Of a stretch of DNA of 64,000 bases, positions 1-7,731 are shown in pieces. Source of the DNA: an uncultured Alcaligenaceae bacterium (GTDB lineage Bacteria; Pseudomonadota; Gammaproteobacteria; Burkholderiales; Burkholderiaceae_B); contig CALKIR010000023.1 in NCBI GenBank assembly GCA_937995985.1, positions 62,001 through 126,000 on the forward strand. The letters run 5' to 3'. Position numbers and translations under genes: made by a program. Position 1 is the stretch's first letter; each line of letters starts with the position of its first letter. The notes beneath the pieces were generated by a model. It ran no database searches and was not told the DNA's origin. It saw only the letters and a program-made list of their open reading frames with translations.

Positions 1-739
1 TATCAAAGTTCACGCTTGCTCCTTTAGGGCCCCGACCTAATGATGTGATGGTTAAGGTCAGTTGGCTGTCCTCAGGGACCACTACTGGTCGATTGGAAAG
101 AGTTTGAGGGGCAATGGGCACCAAGAGCAAGGCACGAAGCTGGGGATCTAAAATAGGACCGTTGGCTGCCAGAGCATAGGCTGTGGATCCTGTTGGAGTA
201 GAAATGATCATCCCATCAGCACGTTGTCGGTGCATGAATACATCATTGAGCTCCACACGCAGCTCAATCATGCCGCTGCGGCCTGCTCGATTAATGACAA
301 TATCGTTAAGAGCAATGCTGGAAAATAGAGTCTTTCCCTCACGGACAACTCGGCCCTCTAGCATGGTGCGCTCTTCGCTAACATAATGGCCTGCAAGTAC
401 ATTTTTTAACGCTGCCGGTGCTTCTTGGAGAGGAATATCAGTGATGAATCCAAGACGGCCATGGTTGATGCCAATTAGGGGCACATTAAAATGAGCTAAA
501 GAGCGGGCCGCTCCCAACATGGTGCCATCACCGCCAACAATGACAGCCAGATCGATAAGTGGGCCCATGTCCTGATAGCTCAGCTGTTGATAATGGGGAA
601 ATGACATGGAGCGGGCAGTTTCCTCTTCGATGATTACTGTGCAGCCAGCGCTGTGTAGCATTTCCGCCAAGGAAAGCAGATGGGTTTCAAGGCCGCTATC
701 TTGGTAGCGGCCTATTAAGGCGACCGTTTTGAAATGCAT
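1..739 (-). CDS. nadK: NAD kinase, 3' end cut by window edge
   Basis: This enzyme phosphorylates NAD to NADP with ATP in the cytoplasm. Reading the minus strand from the ATG at 739 gives 246 residues with no stop before the window edge, so the C-terminus is missing. The diagnostic GGDG motif is at residues 69-72 (VGGDGTML), and the substrate-binding stretch TPTGSTAYALAANGP is near residues 181-195. The N-terminus MHFKTVALIGRYQ is typical of the family. The gene is divergent from hrcA, an arrangement I remember from Bordetella-like genomes. Family identity is secure; only the missing end is unknown. Confidence 0.95.
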   Translation of the reverse strand, partial: MHFKTVALIGRYQDSGLETHLLSLAEMLHSAGCTVIIEEETARSMSFPHYQQLSYQDMGPLIDLAVIVGGDGTMLGAARSLAHFNVPLIGINHGRLGFITDIPLQEAPAALKNVLAGHYVSEERTMLEGRVVREGKTLFSSIALNDIVINRAGRSGMIELRVELNDVFMHRQRADGMIISTPTGSTAYALAANGPILDPQLRALLLVPIAPQTLSNRPVVVPEDSQLTLTITSLGRGPKGASVNFD

Positions 740-852
740 GAGGCAAAATACCTTATGATACAGATGTATGTATGGTTAAAATATAAGTTACTTCATAGTG
801 AGATTGTGGTGCAACAACCGCTGTCACAACACCGACCCAATTTGTGGATAAA

Positions 853-1875
853 ATGCTCTTAGACGAACGATCTAGTCAGTTACTCAAAGCTCTGATTGAG
901 CGCTACATTAGCGACGGTCAGCCAGTGGGTTCTCGGACCTTGTCGCGAGTATTTGATTTGTCTCCAGCAACCATTCGCAATGTGATGGCAGACCTCGAAG
1001 AGCTTGGTCTGATCCAGAGTCCTTACACTTCAGCAGGTCGTGTTCCCACGCCGCGTGGGTATAGGATTTTTGTCGATGGTTTGTTGGCTGTGCATCAGTA
1101 CGAGCGTGCGGACGCTTTTGACTTTCCTTTGCAGCTCCCCACAGATGAGCCGTTACGAGCGGTGTCTAGTGCTGCAGATGTGTTATCTAATCTATCCCAG
1201 TTTGCAGGGGTAGTGCTAGCACCTAAGCGAGCCCAGACTTTTCACCAGATCGAGTTTATCCGTTTATCGGCAAAACGGGTGTTGCTCATTATTGTCACCC
1301 CAGATGGGGATGTACAAAACCGTATTTTGTTTGTACCACGAGAATATAAAGAATCTGAGCTTCTCGAGGCAAGCAATTTCTTTAATGAGCATTTTTCGGG
1401 TAAATCATTTAGTGAGGTGCGGGCCCAGCTTTCTGGGCAATTAAGCTCCTTGCGCGAAGATATCACGCGTCTGATGAAGGCTGCAGTAGAGACCAGTGTC
1501 AGTGCTTCCGAAGATGATGCGGATTCCGTAGTCATAGCCGGCGAGAGCAAGCTTCTCAATGTAGAGGATATGACTGCTGATATGGATAGATTGAGGCAGT
1601 TATTTTCATTATTTGAGAAAAAGACCGATCTCTTGCATTTGCTGGATATTTCTTCTCAAGCGCAAGGAGTACAAATATATATAGGCGGGGATTCCAAGCT
1701 GGTGCCCATGGACGATGTCTCTGTGGTGACCGCCCCTTATGGTGTTGGGGATCGTGTCGTGGGAACTCTAGGGGTGATTGGGCCGTCTCGGATGGCGTAT
1801 GAGAAAGTCATTCCCATAGTGGACATAACAGCGCGGATGTTGTCCAATGCCTTAAGCCAAAGCGCCAGTGCCTAA
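853..1875 (+). CDS. hrcA: Heat-inducible transcription repressor HrcA
   Basis: HrcA represses heat-shock operons by binding CIRCE operators. The protein has about 340 residues. An N-terminal winged helix contains SRTLSRVFDLSPATIRNVMA, followed by the SAGRVPTPRGYR stretch typical of HrcA, and the C-terminal GAF-like domain ends in the conserved GPSRMAYEKVIPIVD region. I chose ATG 853 because homologues begin close to LDER; an in-frame GTG at 844 adds three residues and neither start has a strong Shine-Dalgarno. It heads hrcA-hemH. No CIRCE element is visible before hrcA, grpE or dnaK, so its direct targets are probably elsewhere, for example groESL. Confidence 0.95.
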   Translation: MLLDERSSQLLKALIERYISDGQPVGSRTLSRVFDLSPATIRNVMADLEELGLIQSPYTSAGRVPTPRGYRIFVDGLLAVHQYERADAFDFPLQLPTDEPLRAVSSAADVLSNLSQFAGVVLAPKRAQTFHQIEFIRLSAKRVLLIIVTPDGDVQNRILFVPREYKESELLEASNFFNEHFSGKSFSEVRAQLSGQLSSLREDITRLMKAAVETSVSASEDDADSVVIAGESKLLNVEDMTADMDRLRQLFSLFEKKTDLLHLLDISSQAQGVQIYIGGDSKLVPMDDVSVVTAPYGVGDRVVGTLGVIGPSRMAYEKVIPIVDITARMLSNALSQSASA

Positions 1876-1943
1876 TTGGCAGGGCGCCTTAATTATTTGT
1901 GCCTTTGCAGTTTAATATTTTTTTGGCTTAAGAGTCCTACACC

Positions 1944-2996
1944 ATGCTGTTGAAAAAATATCGTCCTGAACCTCGTCATGAGGATTATGTTCGTTCTGAG
2001 CCTTTTGCTCATACCCCACCTAAGGTCGGGGTGCTACTGATTAACTTAGGAACCCCTGATGCTCCTGAGCCTGCAGCGATTCGACGCTATTTGGCTCAAT
2101 TTCTTTCTGACCCACGGGTGGTTGAGTTACCTCCGGTGTTGTGGCAACCGATTTTGCGCACAGTGGTGTTGGGGCGACGCCCTCATAAGCTAGCACCTCG
2201 TTATCGCTCGATTTGGCTCCCTGAAGGAGCGCCTCTATTAGTTTATAGCGAGCAACAAGCCAGCGGGTTACAACAGGCGTTAGAGGCTCAGGGGTTGGTT
2301 GTACAAGTTGCTTTAGGGATGCGTTATGGCTCCCCATCGTTGCAGCATGGTTTAGATGAGTTGCGGGCAGGGGGATGCGAGCGTATTTTGGTTTTGCCTT
2401 TGTATCCACAGTATGCCGCCAGTACCACTGCTTCCGCAGTAGATGAGGTGAACCGCTTACTTGGGCAGCTGCGTCGTCAGCCAGAGTTACGTTTTGTAAA
2501 TAGTTTTTGTGCTCATGAGGGGTATATTCAGCCCCTAGCCAAGCATATCCGTAGTTATTGGCAGCAGCACGGTCAGCCCGAGCGCCTACTTCTTAGTTTC
2601 CATGGCATTCCCAAGCAGTCTGTATTAGACGGGGATCCCTATCATAAAGAGTGTATGCACACGCGCTATGCCTTAGAGCAGGCCTTAGCAGATACAGGGG
2701 TGCCTATTTATCATTCTTTTCAAAGTCGTTTTGGGGCAGCCGAGTGGTTGCAACCTTATACTGAGCCACTGCTCAAAGAGTGGGCAAGGCAGGGGGTGAA
2801 AAATATTCATGTCACCTGTCCAGGCTTTATTGTGGACTGTTTGGAAACCCTTGAGGAAATTGATAGGGAATACCGTGAGGTATTCTTGCAAGCAGGGGGA
2901 GAGCACTTTGGCTACATTGATTGTCTGAATGCGCAACCCGATTGGATTCAAGGTTTGGCCCAATTAGTCATGCAGCATTTGCAGGGCTGGAATTAA
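1944..2996 (+). CDS. hemH: Ferrochelatase
   Basis: Ferrochelatase inserts ferrous iron into protoporphyrin IX, the last step of heme synthesis. The 350-residue protein is of normal bacterial length. Visible family signatures are GVLLINLGTPDAP near the N-terminus, LLSFHGIPKQSV with the metal-binding histidine, FQSRFGAAEWLQPYT, and the C-terminal VTCPGFIVDCLETLEEID with the conserved glutamates. The start ATG has only a weak upstream AAGAG. It lies 68 bp after hrcA and just before the gamma-carbonic anhydrase gene, probably on one transcript. Having a heme gene inside the heat-shock cluster is a conserved betaproteobacterial arrangement (from memory). Confidence 0.97.
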   Translation: MLLKKYRPEPRHEDYVRSEPFAHTPPKVGVLLINLGTPDAPEPAAIRRYLAQFLSDPRVVELPPVLWQPILRTVVLGRRPHKLAPRYRSIWLPEGAPLLVYSEQQASGLQQALEAQGLVVQVALGMRYGSPSLQHGLDELRAGGCERILVLPLYPQYAASTTASAVDEVNRLLGQLRRQPELRFVNSFCAHEGYIQPLAKHIRSYWQQHGQPERLLLSFHGIPKQSVLDGDPYHKECMHTRYALEQALADTGVPIYHSFQSRFGAAEWLQPYTEPLLKEWARQGVKNIHVTCPGFIVDCLETLEEIDREYREVFLQAGGEHFGYIDCLNAQPDWIQGLAQLVMQHLQGWN

Positions 2997-3019
2997 ATTA
3001 TTTTAGTGGGAGCACGAAC

Positions 3020-3580
3020 ATGCTCAGAAGAAATCCCCGGGGAGATTTTCCCACGGTACACGAAACTGCTTTTGTAGACCCTACGGCCATTGTTTGTGGC
3101 CGTGTTGAAATTGGACCGCATGTGTTTATCGGTCCGTATGCAGTTATTCGAGCAGATGAGCTTGATGAAACAGGACATCTTGAGCCCATTGTAATTGGAG
3201 CCAACTCCAATATACAGGATGGTGTGGTGATTCATTCTAAAGATGGGGCAGCCGTTACTATTGGCGAGCATACGTCCATTGCCCATCGGTCCATCGTGCA
3301 TGGTCCTTGCAGTGTGGGCAGCCATGTATTTATCGGCTTTAATACTGTTGTTTTTAATTGTGCGGTTGGTGATTCAGCCGTTATTCGCCATAACTGTGTG
3401 GTTGATGGTCATGATATCCCCCCTCACTTTTATTTGCCCAGCGCGACTGTAGTGACCCGCCAAACTGATTTGAGCAAATTAAAGACTGTGCCCCAGTCTG
3501 CTAAAGAATTTTCTGAATCCGTGATGCACACCAATGTGAGCTTGGCACAGTCGTATCGTCGCATTCAGAATCAGTTTTAA
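3020..3580 (+). CDS. Gamma-type carbonic anhydrase family protein
   Basis: This is a left-handed beta-helix protein of 187 residues built from hexapeptide repeats. Three histidines sit where gamma-carbonic anhydrases bind zinc: H72 (VVIHSKDG), H89 (SIAHRS) and H94 (IVHGPC). The expected activity is reversible CO2 hydration, but acyltransferase relatives share the fold and activity cannot be read from sequence alone. The start at 3020 is supported by GGGAG seven bases upstream; an upstream in-frame extension overlapping hemH is rejected. The gene sits between hemH and grpE. Confidence 0.85.
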   Translation: MLRRNPRGDFPTVHETAFVDPTAIVCGRVEIGPHVFIGPYAVIRADELDETGHLEPIVIGANSNIQDGVVIHSKDGAAVTIGEHTSIAHRSIVHGPCSVGSHVFIGFNTVVFNCAVGDSAVIRHNCVVDGHDIPPHFYLPSATVVTRQTDLSKLKTVPQSAKEFSESVMHTNVSLAQSYRRIQNQF

Positions 3581-3644
3581 ATCGGGCCTTGTGTACTTTA
3601 TAACGGCTATTAGTGGACAAAATGCTCATATCAGTCAAGGTGCC

Positions 3645-3674
3645 GGTTGAAATAATACACGTTGCCCTCATGTA
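3645..3674 (+). promoter_or_regulatory. Candidate sigma32 (RpoH) promoter for grpE
   Basis: A -35 element GGTTGAA (3645-3651) is followed after 14 bases by CCTCATGTA (3666-3674), matching the RpoH -10 consensus CCCCATNTA at all but one defined position. It lies about 36 bp before the grpE start. Inference from consensus only. Confidence 0.6.
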
Positions 3675-3709
3675 AAGAATATGACTATTTATTTGTAGTG
3701 GAGAAAGCG

Positions 3710-4366
3710 ATGTCTGCAGAAAATAAATCGCAGCATGAACAGTCTCAAACAGAGGCTGAACACACCAATGAACAGCAGCACACTTCGGCATCCGAGGCCG
3801 AACTCATCAGTGAGGAGCAGCCTCAGGTTGATACGACTCAGGGGGATGAGCCCCAAGAGGATGAGACTCATGAGGGGACGGCAGAAGATGAGGTGCAGGC
3901 TTTAATGGCTGAGTTACACCAGGCACACCAAGAATTAGCAGCTTTTAAAGAGCAGTATTTACGTGCCCGTGCCGAAGTTGAGAATATTCGTCGTCGTGCT
4001 GAGGAAGAGGTTGCTAAAGCACGCAAGTTTGCGGTCGAAGGTTTTGCGGATAGCTTAATTCCAGTGCGCGATAGTTTAGAGGCGGCTTTGCAACAAGAAG
4101 ATCAAACCGTAGAGATTTTATTCGAGGGCGTGCAAACCACGCTCAAGCAGTTGGACAATGCTTTTGAGCGTCATCAGCTGCGAGAGGTAGCGCCGGCTGT
4201 GGGTGATGCCTTTGATCCGCATTTGCATCAGGCCATTTCTAATGTTCCTTCAGAACATAAAAAGGGCACCATCGCGCAGGTATTACAAAAAGGCTATACC
4301 TTATCCGAACGGGTGCTGCGTCCTGCTATGGTAATGGTCTCAGCAGGCAATACAGAAGAAAAATAA
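3710..4366 (+). CDS. grpE: Nucleotide exchange factor GrpE
   Basis: GrpE releases ADP from DnaK during protein refolding in the cytoplasm. The 218-residue protein has a long acidic, Glu/Gln-rich disordered N-terminus (about residues 1-70). A coiled coil with EQYLRARAEVENIRRRAEEE follows, and then the beta-domain with VGDAFDPHLHQAI and the C-terminal RVLRPAMVMVSAG. ATG 3710 has GGAG six bases upstream (3700-3703); an upstream TTG frame extension is rejected. It lies between its own sigma32-like promoter and dnaK. The acidic N-terminus is longer than in E. coli GrpE, as is common in betaproteobacteria. Confidence 0.96.
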   Translation: MSAENKSQHEQSQTEAEHTNEQQHTSASEAELISEEQPQVDTTQGDEPQEDETHEGTAEDEVQALMAELHQAHQELAAFKEQYLRARAEVENIRRRAEEEVAKARKFAVEGFADSLIPVRDSLEAALQQEDQTVEILFEGVQTTLKQLDNAFERHQLREVAPAVGDAFDPHLHQAISNVPSEHKKGTIAQVLQKGYTLSERVLRPAMVMVSAGNTEEK

Positions 4367-4386
4367 CTGATTTGTTGAGAGATACT

Positions 4387-4415
4387 CTTGAAATATTTAC
4401 AGCTGTCCCCATATT
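4387..4415 (+). promoter_or_regulatory. Candidate sigma32 (RpoH) promoter for dnaK
   Basis: CTTGAA at 4387-4392 and CCCCATATT at 4407-4415 are separated by 14 bases. Both are near-perfect RpoH elements at the expected spacing. The promoter ends about 70 bp before the dnaK ATG and no CIRCE repeat lies between them. Confidence 0.8.
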
Positions 4416-4483
4416 CAATATATGAAATGATTGTGAGCTGTATTGAGTACATTCAGCAATAAGAAACAAGGCTAGGAAAACAT

Positions 4484-6400
4484 ATGAGTAAGATTATTGG
4501 TATTGATTTAGGCACAACAAATAGTTGTGTCTCCATTGTCGAAGGTGACAATGTACGAATTATTGAAAACGCCGAGGGCACACGTACCACTCCTTCTATT
4601 GTGGCGTACCTAGAGGATGGTGAAATTCTGGTCGGTGCTCCTGCCAAGCGCCAGGCTGTAACAAACCCAGAAAACACTGTGTTTGCGGTCAAGCGCTTAA
4701 TTGGTCGCCGTTTTGATGAGCCTGAAGTTCAAGAGGACATCAAACTGATGCCTTATAAGATTGTTAAGGCTGAAAATGGTGATGCTTGGGTGGAGGTTCA
4801 GGGCAAAGCTTTGGCGCCTCAGCAGGTATCCGCGGATATTTTACGCAAGATGAAGCAAACCGCCGAAGACTATCTCGGTGAGCCCGTCACAGAGGCAGTG
4901 ATCACAGTACCTGCATATTTTAATGATAGTCAGCGTCAGGCTACCAAGGATGCGGGTCAAATTGCAGGCCTAGAAGTCAAGCGTATTATTAATGAGCCGA
5001 CTGCCGCAGCATTGGCTTTTGGTCTTGACAAGATTGCTGATGGAGATCGCAAGGTTGCGGTATATGACTTAGGTGGGGGTACTTTTGATATCTCCATCAT
5101 TGAAATTGCTGATGTTGATGGTGAAAAGCAGTTTGAAGTACTCTCTACAAGTGGAGATACCTTCTTAGGGGGCGAGGACTTCGATCAGCGGATCATCGAC
5201 TACATTATCGAAGAGTTTAAAAAAGAAAGCGGTGTGGACTTGTCCAAAGATATTTTGGCCCTGCAGCGTCTCAAAGAAGCAGCAGAAAAAGCCAAAATCG
5301 AGCTTTCTTCAACCCAGCAAACAGAAATTAACCTGCCCTATATTACTGCCGATCAGTCTGGGCCTAAGCACTTAAATTTGAAAATCAGCCGCGCTAAATT
5401 AGAGGCGTTGGTAGATGATTTGATTGAGCGCTCCATTGAGCCTTGTCGCACTGCCATCACTGATGCGGGAGTTAAGGTATCAGAGATTGATGATGTCATC
5501 TTGGTTGGGGGGATGACCCGCATGCCCAAGGTGCAGGAAAAGGTCAAGGAGTTCTTTGGGCGTGAGCCTCGTCGTGACATTAATCCTGATGAGGCAGTTG
5601 CCAGTGGTGCTGCTATTCAGGGAGCAGTGTTGTCAGGGGACCGCTCTGATTTGCTCTTGCTTGACGTTACTCCCTTGTCGCTTGGTATTGAGACGCTGGG
5701 AGGGGTCATGACCAAGATGATCGAAAAGAACACCACCATTCCTACCCGTCATTCACAAGTGTTCTCAACAGCGGATGATAATCAGCCTGCTGTAACGATC
5801 AAGGTTTATCAAGGCGAGCGTGAGATCGCTGCTGGTAATAAGCTCCTGGGCGAGTTTAACCTTGAGGGTATTCCTCCAGCCCCTCGTGGTACACCACAAA
5901 TTGAGGTGACCTTTGATATTGATGCGAATGGTATTTTAAATGTATCCGCAAAAGACAAAGGTACTGGTAAGGAAAACAAGATCACGATTAAGGCGAGTTC
6001 TGGCTTGACCGAGGAAGAGGTCGAGCGCATGATGAAAGAGGCCGAGCAGCACGCCGAAGAGGATCGTCGTTTGGCAGAGCTTGCAACCACGCGTAACCAA
6101 GCTGAGGCGCTGGTACACGGTACACGTAAATCACTTGAAGAGCATGGTGATAAGCTAGAGGCATCTGAAAAAGAGGCCATAGAAAAAGCAATAGCCGAGC
6201 TCGAAGAGGTTATCAAGGATGGCGATAAGGCTACCATTGATGCGAAGACTGAGGCCTTGACCGTGGCGGCTCAAAAGCTAGGTGAAAAGATATATGCCGA
6301 GGCACAGGCCCAACAAGCAGCTGGAGCCGGGGCTGAGCAAGCAAAGGCAGATGATGATGTTGTTGACGCTGACTTTAAAGAAGTAAAGCGCGATAACTAA
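4484..6400 (+). CDS. dnaK: Molecular chaperone DnaK (Hsp70)
   Basis: This is an ATP-dependent Hsp70 chaperone of 638 residues, the normal length. The N-terminal nucleotide-binding domain opens with KIIGIDLGTTNSCVSI and contains AVYDLGGGTFDISIIE and ILVGGMTRMPKVQ. The substrate domain starts near LLDVTPLSLGIETLGG. The C-terminal tail ends in an acidic DDDVVDADFKEV segment typical of proteobacterial DnaK. The start has AGGA at 4474-4477. It works with GrpE (upstream) and DnaJ (downstream). Transcription is probably from the sigma32-like promoter at 4387-4415. Confidence 0.99.
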   Translation: MSKIIGIDLGTTNSCVSIVEGDNVRIIENAEGTRTTPSIVAYLEDGEILVGAPAKRQAVTNPENTVFAVKRLIGRRFDEPEVQEDIKLMPYKIVKAENGDAWVEVQGKALAPQQVSADILRKMKQTAEDYLGEPVTEAVITVPAYFNDSQRQATKDAGQIAGLEVKRIINEPTAAALAFGLDKIADGDRKVAVYDLGGGTFDISIIEIADVDGEKQFEVLSTSGDTFLGGEDFDQRIIDYIIEEFKKESGVDLSKDILALQRLKEAAEKAKIELSSTQQTEINLPYITADQSGPKHLNLKISRAKLEALVDDLIERSIEPCRTAITDAGVKVSEIDDVILVGGMTRMPKVQEKVKEFFGREPRRDINPDEAVASGAAIQGAVLSGDRSDLLLLDVTPLSLGIETLGGVMTKMIEKNTTIPTRHSQVFSTADDNQPAVTIKVYQGEREIAAGNKLLGEFNLEGIPPAPRGTPQIEVTFDIDANGILNVSAKDKGTGKENKITIKASSGLTEEEVERMMKEAEQHAEEDRRLAELATTRNQAEALVHGTRKSLEEHGDKLEASEKEAIEKAIAELEEVIKDGDKATIDAKTEALTVAAQKLGEKIYAEAQAQQAAGAGAEQAKADDDVVDADFKEVKRDN

Positions 6401-6434
6401 TCCCAGGCGCTGGTTGATTATTCTTGATATAGCT

Positions 6435-6468
6435 GCCCGGTTTCTGGTCTTTAAGCCGGAAATCGGGC
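6435..6468 (+). terminator. Hairpin between dnaK and dnaJ
   Basis: A 10-bp stem (6435-6444 with 6459-6468, one G-U pair) with a 14-base loop is followed by an imperfect T-rich stretch, CTTATTATTCT. It could be a leaky terminator that lowers dnaJ relative to dnaK, or an mRNA-processing or stability element. No uninterrupted U-tract follows. Confidence 0.45.
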
Positions 6469-6511
6469 CTTATTATTCTGTTCTAAAGCGTCTTTGGCGC
6501 TTTTTATTAAC

Positions 6512-7645
6512 ATGGCAAAACGCGATTTATACGAAGTTTTAGGTCTGGACAAAACTGCAAGCAAGGACGATATACGCCGTGCCTATCGTCGTCTCGCTAT
6601 GAGATATCATCCTGACCGCAATCCTGACGACAAAGATGCCGAAGAGAAATTCAAAGAGGTCAAAGAGGCTTATGAAATTCTCTATGATGACCAAAAGCGT
6701 GCTGCCTATGACCGATTTGGGCATGCGGGAGTCGATCCTAATGCCGGCATGGGCGGTATGGGGGGCATGGGCGGCATGGGTGCAGAAGCCTTTGCCGATG
6801 CTTTTGGGGATATTTTCGGTGAGATCTTTGGTTCACGTGGGGGCGGTGGGCGCTCGTATGTGCGTCGCGGTGCCGATTTACGCTATACCTTAGATATTAC
6901 GCTTGAGCAGGCAGCCAATGGTTTCGACACAGAAATAAGAGTGCCGAGCTGGGATGAGTGCGATGGTTGTCATGGTTCAGGAGCCAAGGCAGGAACCTCT
7001 GCTGAGACGTGTAGTACTTGTCGGGGGGCAGGGGCGGTACGCATGCAACAAGGTTTTTTCAGTGTGCAGCAAACATGCCCTACTTGTCATGGTACAGGCC
7101 AAGAAATCAAAGAGCCTTGTCCTCGATGCAATGGTAATGGCAGAATCCGCACAACCAAAACACTAGAGGTGAATATCCCTGCTGGGATTGATGATGGAAT
7201 GCGGGTGCGCTTGAGCGGCAAGGGAGAGCCTGGCACCAATGGTGGGCCTGCAGGCGATTTATATGTAGAAATTCATATCAAGCCGCATGATATTTTTCAG
7301 AGAGATGGCGATGATCTGCACTGTGAGCTGACCATCCCCTTTACTACTGCAGCCCTAGGAGGCGATGTAGAGGTACCGACCTTAAATGGCCGGGGTGAAA
7401 TTACTATTCCCGAAGGGACACAATCAGGCAAGACGTTCCGGTTGCGGGGTAAGGGAATTCGGGGGGTGCGTTCTAGCTATCCGGGTGATTTATATTGTCA
7501 CATTCAGGTGGAAACCCCTGTGCGCCTCAATGAAGAGCAAAAGAGATTATTGCGTCAATTCGAAGAGGCTTTGCATGTGGGCGGGACCAAGCATTCTCCT
7601 AAGAGTCAGTCTTGGAAAGATAAAATCAAGGATTTTTTTTCGTGA
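6512..7645 (+). CDS. dnaJ: Co-chaperone DnaJ (Hsp40)
   Basis: DnaJ stimulates the DnaK ATPase and delivers substrates. The 377-residue protein shows the full type I layout. The J domain has the HPD motif (RYHPDRNP), and a Gly/Met-rich linker of repeated GGM units follows near residues 75-95. Four zinc-binding repeats come next (CDGCHGSG, CSTCRGAG, CPTCHGTG, CPRCNGNG), then the C-terminal substrate domain. ATG 6512 (MAKRDLYEVLG) is chosen by homology; the upstream region has no convincing Shine-Dalgarno, so it may depend on coupling or mRNA structure with dnaK. Confidence 0.98.
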   Translation: MAKRDLYEVLGLDKTASKDDIRRAYRRLAMRYHPDRNPDDKDAEEKFKEVKEAYEILYDDQKRAAYDRFGHAGVDPNAGMGGMGGMGGMGAEAFADAFGDIFGEIFGSRGGGGRSYVRRGADLRYTLDITLEQAANGFDTEIRVPSWDECDGCHGSGAKAGTSAETCSTCRGAGAVRMQQGFFSVQQTCPTCHGTGQEIKEPCPRCNGNGRIRTTKTLEVNIPAGIDDGMRVRLSGKGEPGTNGGPAGDLYVEIHIKPHDIFQRDGDDLHCELTIPFTTAALGGDVEVPTLNGRGEITIPEGTQSGKTFRLRGKGIRGVRSSYPGDLYCHIQVETPVRLNEEQKRLLRQFEEALHVGGTKHSPKSQSWKDKIKDFFS

Positions 7646-7675
7646 CTCTTTGGTCGAAAGTGTTGAGTCTCAGCC

Positions 7676-7709
7676 AAAAAAAAGCCAGCTCGTAAAGAGC
7701 TGGCTTTTT
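7676..7709. terminator. Bidirectional terminator between dnaJ and the M16 protease gene
   Basis: An A-tract precedes GCCAGCTC, a GTAAA loop and GAGCTGGC, followed by a T-tract (stem halves about 7684-7691 and 7697-7704). The A and T tracts on either side make it usable for both convergent transcripts. Confidence 0.88.
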
Positions 7710-7731
7710 AGTTTGAACACAAGGTAGGGAA

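Noticed and set aside
1242..1559. 105-codon antisense frame within hrcA
   Set aside because: It mirrors the coding frame of hrcA, has no ribosome-binding site and resembles no family; the same applies to the antisense frames inside hemH (2041-2409), dnaK (5809-6237), pnp (45358-45849) and the first dctM gene (22273-22872).
853..4483. CIRCE operator near hrcA, grpE or dnaK
   Set aside because: The intergenic regions were read for TTAGCACTC and GAGTGCTAA; no matching inverted repeat was found.
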